This document shows, in pieces, positions 55,796-64,000 of a stretch of DNA of 64,000 bases. The DNA is from Microglena sp. YARC (lineage: Eukaryota; Chlorophyta; Chlorophyceae; Chlamydomonadales; Chlamydomonadaceae). Below the pieces are notes generated by a model that had not been told where the DNA came from, ran no database searches, and worked only from the letters and a program-made list of their open reading frames with translations. The DNA is taken from the NCBI GenBank assembly GCA_022414725.1, contig CM039463.1:31312019-31376018 (forward strand), in the 5' to 3' direction. The first letter of the stretch is position 1, and each line of letters opens with the position of its first letter. A program made the position numbers and the translations under genes.

Positions 55796-56810
55796 AGGTT
55801 GCTCTTCCATGCTGCTGTTCCCTGCTCTCGGGCCAGTTGTAAAGTCTTGACGCTGCAGGCCATGTATGTATGTTGCAGTCTAGGGGTGGGCCAAATAGGC
55901 TGTAGGGACTTGCTCAACCGTGATAGGCCGAAGCAGGGGCAGCCCTCTCTGCGCTTACTCACCTAATAAATACATAAATAAATAAATACATACATAATAC
56001 GCCTCTTACGAAACAGGAGGTTGAGGGGGCCAGCCCATTTACTTGGACTGGGGCCGACCACCGCTTGCTCCCCTAACCTATTAGATCCTGCCACACCGAG
56101 GGAGGTGCAGCTGCAGCAAAGCATCCTTTCTCTGCAGCAGATTTTCTGAAGAGTATCATGTAGGTGAGCCCCCCCCCCCCCCCCCCACCCCACCCACCCC
56201 ACCCACACACACACACACGTGATCAGCACTAGAAAGGTGACCATGTCAGCTTCCAGGGGCACAAGATTGCTTTAGCTTTGGTCGAATAGCCAGGCGGAGG
56301 AGCTGCCTTGAAGCTGCTACACGTAGCCAAAAAGAGATACGATGTACAATTAGAGTTCAAACACCATTCCATGACCAGCCAAGTCAGAAGATGAGGAGGC
56401 AGAAGTAAGGCTTGCGGAGACTAGCCCTCAATCACCCCCTGATTCTTGATAAACTCAGAAGATGGGTGTCTAGAGGCGTATGTGTCAGTGCATAAGTGCA
56501 AATACCCACAGCTTTGCCTGAACAAGGCATGCATAGCGTTTCTTTTCAGCTACAAACATCAGCTTCTAGGCATCTCCCTGAGCCAGCCATTGGGCCATGC
56601 CCAAGATAGCAACAACACAGGAAAGCTGGTTGTGTCAGCTGCAAGGTGCACTCATTCGCTTTGTCTGACTAAGCCAGTCAGGGGAGCTGCCTAGAAACTG
56701 TTGCTCTTAGCCGGAAAGAAAATCTATGAAGGCAGGTATATGCACTTCTGGAATCAAGGAAAGGGAATAGCCCAATAGCAGGCAGCAGCCTGAAGACACT
56801 GAACAGAATA
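55796..56810. repeat. LIN9-like intron remainder: dispersed elements and poly-C
   Basis: 55,865-55,930 is a CTGTAAC-family fragment. 55,965-56,070 is an inverted SINE-like element. A C run and (CA)n lie at 56,169-56,218. 56,270-56,365 and 56,540-56,730 are copies of the GCTTCTAGGCAGCTCC family. Nothing coding is recognised besides the exon start at 56,815. Confidence 0.65.
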
Positions 56811-56814
56811 TTAC

Positions 56815-56917
56815 CTTGTTCCATTTTGCCCCGTGCTTATGGAACGCCCGGTAGTATTTCCGCAAGGAGGCATCGGACCACTTGAAGGGGGAAGCAAAAC
56901 CCCCACAGTCTTCCATA
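56815..56917 (-). CDS. LIN9/ALWAYS EARLY-like protein, SANT-type exon
   Basis: Minus-strand exon ending AACAAG|GTAATA in phase 0. It encodes MEDCGGFASPFKWSDASLRK and YYRAFHKHGAKWNK. The W-x10-13-F/Y-x2-H/YG-x2-W spacing is that of a SANT/Myb-like helix-turn-helix, and the sequence resembles the SANT domain of plant ALWAYS EARLY (W-K-EL--FYEAY--YGKDWKKV, recalled). Splicing to 54,132 gives KWNK-VSKAV, the expected continuation. The ATG at 56,916 may be the true start, but CTACCAG just upstream could equally be an acceptor, making the Met internal. SANT-type domains in this family are thought to mediate protein or DNA contacts. Confidence 0.65.
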
Positions 56918-57600
56918 CTGGTAGGCGCAGCCCTGCGACAAATTATAGCAAATTATAGGAGACAGATCATGGCGAGAGAGCCAAGGGGGTGTTGTACTGG
57001 TGCAGCATAGTTTCCCTGCTGAATCGAGAGTGCTAAATCGATGAGCGCGCCAGTATTTGAGCAGTGAGGCCTGAGTGATGGAAATTTCAGGAACAGGTGC
57101 CGCACCAACCTTAGGTGTACGTGCAGGAGGTCGGGAGAATTTGCTGCCTACGATTCTGCTCTGAGTGCAAGTCTGGGAGGTGGATTAAGCATGCGAAGTG
57201 CACTGATTCCGCGCAAATGCCAGGTACCTCTGGAAGCTAAACTCGGGCCTCAAAAGCTCAAACCGCTTATGCAAACTCGCCATACGTTTGTAACGGCGGA
57301 TGGATCAGAATTCGGTCTGAAGATGCGCGTGGCAGGTTTGCAGTAGCGAGTAGCTCTGGGCTGTCTGTTCATGAGTTCGGATTTACCATTTCGGCAACAT
57401 GGCCTGCCTGATCAGGGAGCTGCGCTGTCACCGGCTGTACAGTACATGCTTGTGAGTGCTTGATTTCACGATTTCGCTAGGCTGCGCGAGCTGTGAAAAT
57501 GATCACTGCGTTCAGGGTCCGGTTCAGTGACAGTTAATCTGGCCCGAAGAGGCGACCACCAAGTCTCTCCCACCTCCTTACGCCATACCGCTGTGCGTCA
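56918..57600. other. Upstream of the LIN9-like exon; nothing recognised
   Basis: Balanced composition with no long frame or repeat. Contains a duplicated AAATTATAG(C/G)A near 56,940. It could hold the promoter or a further upstream intron of the minus-strand gene. Confidence 0.4.
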
Positions 57601-57602
57601 TT

Positions 57603-57840
57603 TTTGGCGGAGCCCCCTCGAAGGGGCGGGAGCCCCTGGCGGGAGCCCCCATGTATACCCATTTGTCCGTTTGTGCGACCGAAAAATTGAAGCCTGACAC
57701 GTCAGCCAACGGTCGCGTGCCCAACTCGCTTCGGTCAGCTCCACCGTGGCCACCCAGGTGCACCTGCAGGTGGGGGGGGGGCCTGTTGCCACCTTTCGTT
57801 CCGTTGCCAGCACACTCCGCCCATTTTTCGCGACGCTGCA
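57603..57840 (+). mobile_element. MITE-like dispersed element, copy 3 (most complete)
   Basis: It begins TTTTTGGCGGAGCCCCCTCG and ends CACACTCCGCCCATTTTTC, giving inverted termini around GGCGGAG. The internal blocks CGACCGAAAAATTGAAGCCT, GACACGTCAGCCAACGGTCG and CAACTCGCTTCGGTC are shared with copy 1. Length is about 235 bp. A T-rich target is possible. Confidence 0.65.
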
Positions 57841-58181
57841 TAGGACCTGTAATACATTCAGCCCTCCAATGATACCTTCTGCAGTCTTCTCTCTTTAGTT
57901 ACCGCCCCCTGATTCAGGGAGCAAAGTACGTACGACAGGCTAACTGCCGGGAGGAGGGGGAGTCGCGAGTCGCGTTAACCTAACGGGACCTAAGGGGTCA
58001 CCATGAGGGGGTTCAGGCTAAAAGCCATACCACGCCACGCCACAAGCTGCAGAGGGCGCAGGGCGGTCACCCCCAGGTCACCCCCTAGTTCTTTCTATAT
58101 TCTCTCGCGCACTGTGGCAGGTGACAAGGGCCTAAGAGCGGGACTCGGGGGCAGCTAGAGCTCGCCCAGGATGTAAGGCGT

Positions 58182-58340
58182 TTTTTTTGCGGAGCCCCCC
58201 CCTCTGGGGGGCGCGGGTCGGGAGCCCCCAGTGTTAACCCGTTGTCCGCCGTTGTCTGTAGTGCGTCCGTCCGACCGACCGCAACCGACCGAAAAAATTG
58301 AAGCCTGACACGAGGGGGGGGGGGGGGGGGGGGGGAGAGA
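58182..58340 (+). mobile_element. MITE-like dispersed element, copy 4 (truncated)
   Basis: TTTTTTTTGCGGAGCCCCCC, then GGGGGGCGCGGGTCGGGAGC, CGTCCGTCCGACCGACCG and AAAAAATTGAAGCCTGACAC, ending in a run of about 24 G. The right terminus is missing. In-frame text on either strand is not considered coding. Confidence 0.6.
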
Positions 58341-58656
58341 AATGAAATCCTCAGACCCCATGCCCTTTTTCCTACATAGGGCTGAGTTTACCACGCACCA
58401 ACCCCCCCCTGGCTCCGGAACCCACTTGGAGGCCATTATCTCCCCCCGCAATAATAATTAGGGGTTCAAAGTAGGGTGCCTTTTGTATAGCTTGAAAAGG
58501 CCCATCTACTGGTGCTGCTCCCACAACCATGCGCCATACGTGGAGCAAGAAAAAGCAAATCAGACAATACAATCAGTTTGTGGGTACGCGGGCAAAGTGC
58601 CATCATAACCATCAATGTAACATGAGAGTTAGGGCCTGGGGGTTAGGGCAATTTCT

Positions 58657-58832
58657 TCATTTCCAAGTCGGTATAGACGTATCTTTTGGGGGGCGCGGGA
58701 TTGATGCCGACAGGCCGCTCACACCTTTTTGCTCGCTTGCACACGCTCTCGAGGGCAGCAGGCTCACCACGGCAGCAGCAATGAGAGTGGTGAGCATGAT
58801 TTCCCCTGATTTCATGCCATGCACTTTTGGTG
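58657..58832 (-). CDS. Small signal-peptide exon (possibly thylakoid-lumen or secreted)
   Basis: Preceded on the minus strand by ACACTTCCACCTACAG. From the ATG at 58,815 it gives 52 residues: MKSGEIMLTTLIAAAVVSLL, PSRACASEQKGVSGLSAS, then IPRPPKDTSIPTWK and a stop. The run LTTLIAAAVVSLLPSRACA is a hydrophobic core followed by an A-x-A cleavage site, as in Sec/Tat or thylakoid-transfer signals. The likely mature peptide is only about 27 residues. The Met may be internal if transit-peptide exons lie upstream. A second frame (NPAPPKRYVYTDLEMKKLP) overlaps the 3' part and would be used if a splice or error shifts the frame. No family identified. Confidence 0.35.
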
Positions 58833-58879
58833 CTGTAGGTGGAAGTGTAGTTTGGAGCTTCTAGTGGAAGTGTAGTTTG

Positions 58880-59115
58880 TTCTAGTGGTATGATTAGCCG
58901 TTGTGTGGGAGTGTGGGTGGTGTGGTAGGGTGGGGAGATGGTGTGTGTGTGTGTTGTGTGTTGTTGGTGGTGTTGGTCGGGCTGTTGCTGGTGCTTGTTG
59001 TGGGTGGTGGTGGTGGTGGGTGTGGGGGGGGTATGGGTGGGGTGTGGGGGGGGGGGTATGGGTGCTGGCGGGGGGGGGGGGGGGGGAGGGGGAGGGGTGG
59101 TGGGTGTGTGTGTGT

Positions 59116-59151
<36 letters not shown>

Positions 59152-59160
59152 CTATTAGCA
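58880..59160. repeat. GT/G-rich tract with runs of up to about 33 G
   Basis: GTGGTGGTGGTGG and long G runs at 59,047-59,087 and 59,118-59,151; strong G-quadruplex potential. Gly-rich and Pro-rich frames are artefacts. Confidence 0.9.
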
Positions 59161-59548
59161 CCAATGGAGACTGGCCTTTAGTAGAGGAAACACCCCAGTA
59201 CCACTCCCATTGTCATTCTGTGGGCTATGATAAAAAATCTTGAAAAGTAAATTTTTCTTCTTAAATTCCAGTTTTTCCCCTCACCACCGACCCACCCCCC
59301 AAACTTTGGAGGCCATAACTTTCTACCAACTGGGCAAAAAAAAGACCAGATTCTTCACCCTCTCAACAAGCTCTACACATTTGGGGCATGGGGTCAGACC
59401 TTTTTTTTGTGCCCCCCCCTCGGCCTGACATCATTTCGGAAACCGTTGAAAGCTTGGGTATTAGCCCAGTGGCTGGCTCAAGGAGCTGCCTAACACTGCA
59501 ATTACCCAGGATCCATGTATAATTTCAAGACACGCCTCTTATTTCTAT

Positions 59549-59595
<47 letters not shown>

Positions 59596-60165
59596 CCCCG
59601 AACTTGTTTTTTTTTGCTGATACTAAACTTTACTTATCACTGTATCACAAACTCAGGGCCCCCTTTTGTAAAACGATTGTTTGGGGGTCACTTCACCGGT
59701 GCCTTTACTGTCTAGCCCATGCGAATGTCATGGTTGGGCAAGTCCCTTTAACCTATTTGGTTATCCCCTGGACTGTAACAATATTCAAAAAAGCATATCG
59801 CCTAGTTTCCATGTGTATTGCATGTGGGGACTTAGGATAGACAGACGGTGAGCAGCTCATAGTTGGATGAAAAACCATGTAACCATTTAATTTAATCCCC
59901 ACATAGTACATCAATAACATCGAACTCGAACTTGGTTACATGGCTCCAGCCAGCAATTTGGCTGCTCGCTATCTTCGGCAGTAAAAACAAATTACCAGGA
60001 AAATGTAAACGCGAACCAATCGCCTTTTTCCGTTTCCCACTAGATCCAAAAACAAATCCATTATCAACTACAAATTGACAGTTGAAGGCTCGTTGTGATA
60101 TTGGATGTGCATTTGTGCACTACAAACAAAAGAGGGGACAAGTTCTATGTAGCGTCGCAAGCAAC
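59161..60165. repeat. Dispersed elements and a 42-nt G run
   Basis: G run at 59,551-59,592. 59,640-59,795 is a CTGTAAC-family element (ATCACAAACTCAGGGCCCCC ... CCCCTGGACTGTAACA). 59,460-59,515 belongs to the GGCTGGCT(C/A)A-GAGCTG family. 59,925-60,030 is a GCTTCAGCC-family element (GGAAAATGTAAACGCGAAC end shared with 13,055). No gene seen. Confidence 0.7.
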
Positions 60166-60169
60166 ACTA

Positions 60170-60344
60170 AAATTGGCGGAGAGTGTTTGCGACAGAGCAA
60201 AAGGTGGTGACGGAAGCGAGGTATTATGAGACCGTTGTAAGTGTTAGGCTTCGTCTTGTCCGTCGGACGGTCCGACAATCGGACACATGGGTAACCCTGG
60301 GGGCTCCCACCCTCTTGAATAAGGGGCTCCGCCAAAAATGCATC
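60170..60344 (-). mobile_element. MITE-like dispersed element, copy 5 (inverted)
   Basis: The left end AAAATTGGCGGAGAGTG and right end GGGGCTCCGCCAAAAATG form inverted termini. The internal AGGCTTCGTCTTGTCCGTCG and CCTGGGGGCTCCCACCC are the reverse complement of the other copies. It sits directly beside the terminal exon repeats at 60,345. Confidence 0.65.
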
Positions 60345-60686
60345 ATGAACACCTCTGTAGCACTCTATCCACAAGATCCGACATCTCGAAGCAGTCATCA
60401 GACTTGATCCCAAGGAACTCCCAGAAAGTTCCGGCCAAACTAACGGTGGGATTTTTGGGCTCTGGTATACCGACGTGAAATACCCCAATACCGGAATACC
60501 GACCAGTATGTTCTACCCTGATCATGAACACCTCTGTAGCAACCTATCCACAAGATCCGACTCCTCGAAGCAGTCATCGGACTTGATCCTGAGGGACTCG
60601 CAGAAAGTTCCGGCCAAACCAACGGTGGGAATTTTGGGCTCGGGATCGACCTGAAAATACCCCAATACCGGTATGTTCAACCCTGA
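60345..60686 (-). repeat. Two extra copies of a terminal exon end
   Basis: Minus-strand units ending at about 60,345 and 60,525 repeat the end of the exon called at 60,687 (GIKSDDCFE-SDLVDR-LQR, then C, S or equivalent and a stop). ACCTCTGTAGC occurs at 60,351, 60,530 and 60,695, giving spacings of 179 and 165 bp. Spacers contain CGGTATTCCGGTATTGGGGT and TTTGGCCGGAACTTTCTGGG. Confidence 0.75.
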
Positions 60687-60834
60687 TCACGAACACCTCT
60701 GTAGCACTCTATCTACAAGATCCGACTTCTCGAAGCAGTCATCAGACTTGATCCCTCGTTCGGTTAACAAAGCCTTCACCTCCTTAGCGCGCATTTGCAT
60801 CAACTCCTGCTTCGTCTTGCCAACCGGGCCTAGG
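60687..60834 (-). CDS. Terminal exon with ARMET/MANF-type SAP-like domain
   Basis: It follows the acceptor CCCTCGGGATCCAG (minus strand) and runs to TGA at 60,687: LGPVGKTKQELMQMRAKEVK, ALLTERGIKSDDCFEKSD, LVDRVLQRCS. The MR-KEVK-LL--RG---- -C-EKSD-V-R- pattern matches the C-terminal SAP-like domain of MANF/ARMET proteins as I recall it, also found in many plastid and ER proteins. The first Cys of the usual C-x2-C is Ser here (SDDC). Upstream exons are not identified, so the parent protein is unknown. The opposite strand also has an open frame (LYPDDDDAQLELAVDWPLGP) just beyond the acceptor at 60,870-60,960, which could be another gene. Confidence 0.6.
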
Positions 60835-60839
60835 CTGGA

Positions 60840-61015
60840 TCCCGAGGGGGGGGGAGTACTGGCCCGGCTGTATCCTGATGACGATGACGCCCAGTTGGAG
60901 CTAGCTGTTGACTGGCCACTTGGTCCAGCCCTGGAAGCCCTGTATCAGCATCAAAGGCAAGCAGTATTGAAATTGAAATTTTTACATCCGGGTAATGCAG
61001 TCACTCACAGGACGT
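60840..61015 (+). CDS. Possible plus-strand coding segment
   Basis: The frame reads GGGVLARLYPDDDDAQLELA, VDWPLGPALEALYQHQRQAV and continues to a stop at 61,015. It is acidic, Leu-rich and helix-like, with an AG (GGGCCTAG) before and AAGCAG|TATTGA at the end, but no convincing donor. It could also be intronic sequence of the minus-strand gene. Confidence 0.25.
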
Positions 61016-61069
61016 GAAATTAAGGACACTACTGCGTAAGGCGGAGCAAGCAGTAGTCACCGTTAAGGC

Positions 61070-61455
61070 AAGCAGTATGTATGTATGTTACAGTCCAGGA
61101 GTAGGCCAAAGTAGGCTGAAGGGAAGCAAGCAGTGTCTGTGAGTGCGCGTATATTTTTAATTATACATTATACGAACATGGTACAGTCCAATCCGCTTAA
61201 CACGACAAAGGTGCAGGGTTCGAATCCCTACGGGTGCGCTTTAGCAACCGCCATGGTAGCTTTGTCCAGGTGCAGTTGCAGCTCGTTACCTACCACCGAA
61301 AGACGGGGCTCCCTTAATACCACGCCCCACCAGGCGTTCTCATTTTTTGCTTGGCCCTCAGTTGTTGGCCCCAGTGCAAGCGAACGGGTTGGCCCCCTCA
61401 ACCTCACGCCTCGTCATAAGGGGTACCATTTATTTATGTATTTTTGTTCATTACG
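61070..61455 (+). repeat. CTGTAAC-family fragment, tRNA-like box and SINE-like element
   Basis: 61,078-61,122 has GTATGTTACAGTCCAGGAGT. 61,200-61,240 contains GTGCAGGGTTCGAATCCCTA, a perfect pol III B-box/T-arm-like stretch, but no complementary 5' acceptor strand is present, so no tRNA gene is called. 61,360-61,450 is a full SINE-like element. Confidence 0.55.
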
Positions 61456-61499
61456 CTGATCCTGATCCTTTGTGTTACAAAAACAGTTTCTAATGCAGC

Positions 61500-61746
61500 T
61501 GCTCCTGCTGCTCTGCTGACTTAGCTATTTAAGCTGCCTCCAGGTGCTGATGCTTGGAGTTGCGAAAGCAGTAACAAGTGCTGCTGCTGCTGCTGTTGCT
61601 GCTTTAGCCATTTCAGCTGCCTGCATGTGCTGATGCTTGGAGTTGCGAAAGCAATAACAACTGCTGCTGCTGCTGTTGCTGCTTTAGCCATTTCAGCTGC
61701 CTGCATGGGCTGATGCTTGGAGTTGCAAAAGCAAAAGCAATAACAA

Positions 61747-61779
<33 letters not shown>

Positions 61780-61830
61780 TTGCTGCTTTAGCCATTTCAG
61801 CTGCCTGCAGGTGCCGATGCTAGGTGTAGC
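61500..61830 (-). repeat. 80-104 bp repeat with (CTG)n and a recurrent acceptor-like block
   Basis: GCTGATGCTTGGAGTTGC at 61,546, 61,629 and 61,709, with a diverged copy near 61,813. On the minus strand each unit reads ATCAGCACATGCAG|GCAGCTGAAATGGCTAAAGC then (CAG/CAA)n, i.e. AAEMAKAATAAAAVVIAFAT. Unit length differs by the CAG tract. It may be another exon-seeded array. Confidence 0.75.
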
Positions 61831-62140
61831 AAAATAAATTACAAATATTCTGACAAATGCTACCAGGCGGTACCATTAGGGAAAGGCTAAGTTAATTAAT
61901 ATTAGTGAATGAATAATATGAGTGAATGTTAGTTACTATTAGAATGACGAGCCATCTCACCAGCATTTTGAATTTATTTGAAAAACTAATATAATTGTGA
62001 CACTTGAATAATATTAGTTAATATTAGTTTTTCAAACACTAATATTAGTCGCCGTTCCCTAATTATCATTACACTAACATGGTGCAGTCTGTGAGAAGCA
62101 AAACTATGTGATCCGAAGACCTCAATATCAAAGCAATATG
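61831..62140. other. AT-rich spacer with ATATTAGT palindromic words
   Basis: TTAATATTAGT and its inverse recur at 61,893-62,050. No gene recognised. Confidence 0.5.
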
Positions 62141-62149
62141 GTAAGAAAC

Positions 62150-63530
62150 ATTGCACAAGATAAATGGCGCCAGCTCAGCAGACTGGGAAGAGGTGACCAA
62201 ATTGCTAAGGCTCGGGGCGAGGCAAGGCTATCTGTAGGCTACATCTGGCTGTTCCAGGCTATTTCAGGCTATTTGTAGGCTATTTCAGGCTATTACAGGC
62301 TATTTAAAGGCTATTGCAGGCTGTTCCAGACTATTTCAGGCTGTTTGTACGCTATTTCAGGCTATTACAGGCTATTTGTAGGCTATTGCAGGCTGTTCCA
62401 GGCTATTTCAGGCTGTTTGTAGGCTATTTCAGGCTATTGCAGGCCAGACTAATGTCTCAACAGACTTGGAAGAGGTGGCCAGATTGCACAGTATGTTCGA
62501 GTCGTAGCGGGTCTATTTGTAGGCTATTACAGGCTAGACTAATGTCTCAACAGACTTGGAAGAGATGGAAAGATTGCAAAGTATGGTCAAGTTGTGGCGA
62601 GGCTATTTGTAGGCTTTGAGGGATATTTTGGGTCTACTTCGGGTATATTTTGGGTCTACTTCAGGCTATTACAGGCTTGACAAATGTCTCAACAGACTTG
62701 GAAGAGGTGGCCAGATTGCAAAGTATGTTCTAGTTGTAGCGAGGCTATTTGTAGGCCTTAAGGGTCTAATTCGGGTCTCTTTGGGGTCTATTTCAGGCTA
62801 TTTTGGGCTAGACTAATGTCTCAGCAGACTTGGAAGAGGTGGCCAGATTGCAAAGTATGTTTGAGTCGTAGCGAGGCTATTTGTTGGCTTTAAGGGTCTG
62901 TTTAGGGTCTATGTCGGGTCTATTTCAGGCTATTTTGGGCTAGTCCAATGTCTCAACAGACTTAAAAGAGGTGGCCAGATTGCAAAGTAAGTTCGAGGTG
63001 AGGCGAGGAAAGGCTATTTGTAGGCTACATCGGGCTATTCCAGGCTATCTCAGGCTATTTCTAGGCTATTTCAGGCTATGTGTAGGCTATTGTAGGCTAT
63101 TTCAGGCTATCTCAGGCTATTTCTAGGCAATTTCAGGCTATGTTTAGGCTATTGTAGGCTATTTCAGGCTATCTCAGGCTATTTCTAGGCTATTTCAGGC
63201 TATGTGTAGGCTATTGTAGGCTATTTCAGGCTATCTCAGGCTATTTCTAGGCAATTTCAGGCTATGTGTAGGCTATTGTAGGCTATTTCAGGCTATGTGT
63301 AGGCTATTTCTAGGCTATTTCAGGCTATGTGTAGGCTATTGTAGGCTATTTCAGGCTATCTCAGGCTATTTCTAGGCAATTTCAGGCTATGTGTAGGCTA
63401 TTGTAGGCTATTTTAGGCAATCTAAGGCTATTTCTAGGCTATTTCAGGCTATGTGTAGGCTATTGTAGGCTATTTCAGGCTAGACCAATGTCTCAGCAGA
63501 CTGAGAAGAGGTGACCGAACTCCAAAACAG
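62150..63530 (+). repeat. GGCTATTTCA array with seven microexon-like blocks
   Basis: The bulk is GGCTATTTCAGGCTATT(T/G)-type 10-15 bp words. Embedded are blocks near 62,160, 62,447, 62,538, 62,678, 62,812, 62,945 and 63,484. Five of the later ones lie between AG (GGCTAG or GGCCAG; lost as GCTTG at 62,678) and GTATG/GTAAG. The block ACTAATGTCTCAACAGACTT plus GGAAGAGGTGGCCAGATTGC AAA (43 nt) reads TNVSTDLEEVARLQ. The copy at 62,160 reads NGASSADWEEVTKLL and that at 63,484 TNVSAD-stop-EEVTELQ. Confidence 0.75.
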
Positions 63531-63539
63531 GTTCTTCGT

Positions 63540-64000
63540 GAACTTGCCCCCCGCCTCTCTCCCCCCCCGCCCCCCGCCCACGCTCCCGCCCCCATCCCCC
63601 CGCCCACCCTCGCCCCCACATCTCCCCCCTCCCCCTCCCCCCCCCCCCCCCCCCCCCACACCTGGTACTGGGGATGCGATCTAGACCCCCCCCCCCCCCA
63701 CCCACCCACCCACACCTACACACCACCACCCCTAACACACACCCACACACACAACCACACACACTTTAAACTCCCCAAGTAACATTTCCCCACCACCTAC
63801 CTGGCACTCGGAATGCGATCTAGACCCCCCCCCACACACACACACCACAGACACAAACCACTCCTAACACACAAACCATGCACACTTAACCTCCCCTAGT
63901 AACGCCTCCCCCCACCCCCCCACCCCCCCCCACCCCCACCTGCCCCCCCCCACCACCACCACCACCACCATACACAAACACATACCACCCCTAACACACA
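63540..64000. repeat. C-rich region with a duplicated exon-end-like block
   Basis: Long C runs and (CA)n. CCTGGTACTGGGGATGCGAT at 63,661 and CCTGGCACTCGGAATGCGAT at 63,800 read on the minus strand as ATCGCAT(C/T)CC.AGT.CCAG followed by GTGTGG or GTAGGT, i.e. an exon end plus donor repeated at about 140 bp. The region runs off the window. Confidence 0.55.

Noticed and set aside
59240..59460. Possible exon after AATTCCAG
   Set aside because: The frame is short, and similar sequence (GGAGGCCATTA/TAAC) occurs near 58,430, suggesting a dispersed repeat rather than a gene.
61190..61245. tRNA gene suggested by GGGTTCGAATCCC
   Set aside because: The T-arm-like sequence is good, but no complementary acceptor strand (expected about 65 nt upstream), D-arm or clear anticodon stem could be found; more likely a tRNA-derived fragment or chance.

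Overview
This is nuclear DNA from a eukaryote with small exons, GT-AG introns and an extreme load of tandem and dispersed repeats. No prokaryotic operon, rRNA or complete tRNA is visible. A large repeat-rich algal genome, perhaps a prasinophyte green alga, is my best guess: one gene looks like plant ALWAYS EARLY/LIN9, another like SMG1 (kept in green algae and animals), and one exon carries a thylakoid/secretory-type signal. This is inference; no marker fixes the species.

Layout. 0-5.5 kb: satellites and dispersed elements. 5.56-11.83 kb (+): a spliced gene for an RS-rich and Lys-rich nuclear protein. 12-16.9 kb: dispersed repeats, microsatellites and the 3' end of a non-LTR retrotransposon. 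17.16-22.44 kb (+): the start of an SMG1-like kinase gene, whose four exons chain in phase. 22.6-33.2 kb: a 1 kb polypyrimidine tract, further probable exons and several exon-bearing tandem arrays. 33.50-33.73 kb (+): a terminal exon of unknown family. 35,461-36,460: an assembly gap of exactly 1,000 N. 36.5-42.0 kb: GTGA/GGTG satellite that repeatedly carries one short exon-like block. 42.7-53.7 kb: an 11 kb satellite lying in an intron of a minus-strand LIN9/ALWAYS EARLY-like gene whose exons are at 56.9 and 54.1-53.7 kb. 57.6-60.3 kb: MITE-like elements and a small signal-peptide exon. 60.69-60.83 kb (-): the last exon of a gene with an ARMET/MANF-type SAP-like domain. 61.5-64 kb: more exon-bearing tandem arrays.

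The main observation is a recurring architecture. In at least eight places an exon end together with its splice site is tandemly amplified inside the neighbouring intron. In two genes (5.7-7.1 kb and 17.2-17.8 kb) most or all repeat units look like complete in-phase microexons (30 nt and 36 nt) with both AG and GT retained. The 11 kb satellite also appears to be built from an exon end fused to the end of a dispersed element.

Caution: about 23.9-32.7 kb, 36.5-40.9 kb and 42.7-50.8 kb carry irregular single-base indels in repeats that are near perfect elsewhere. These look like unpolished long-read consensus, so reading frames there are unreliable.
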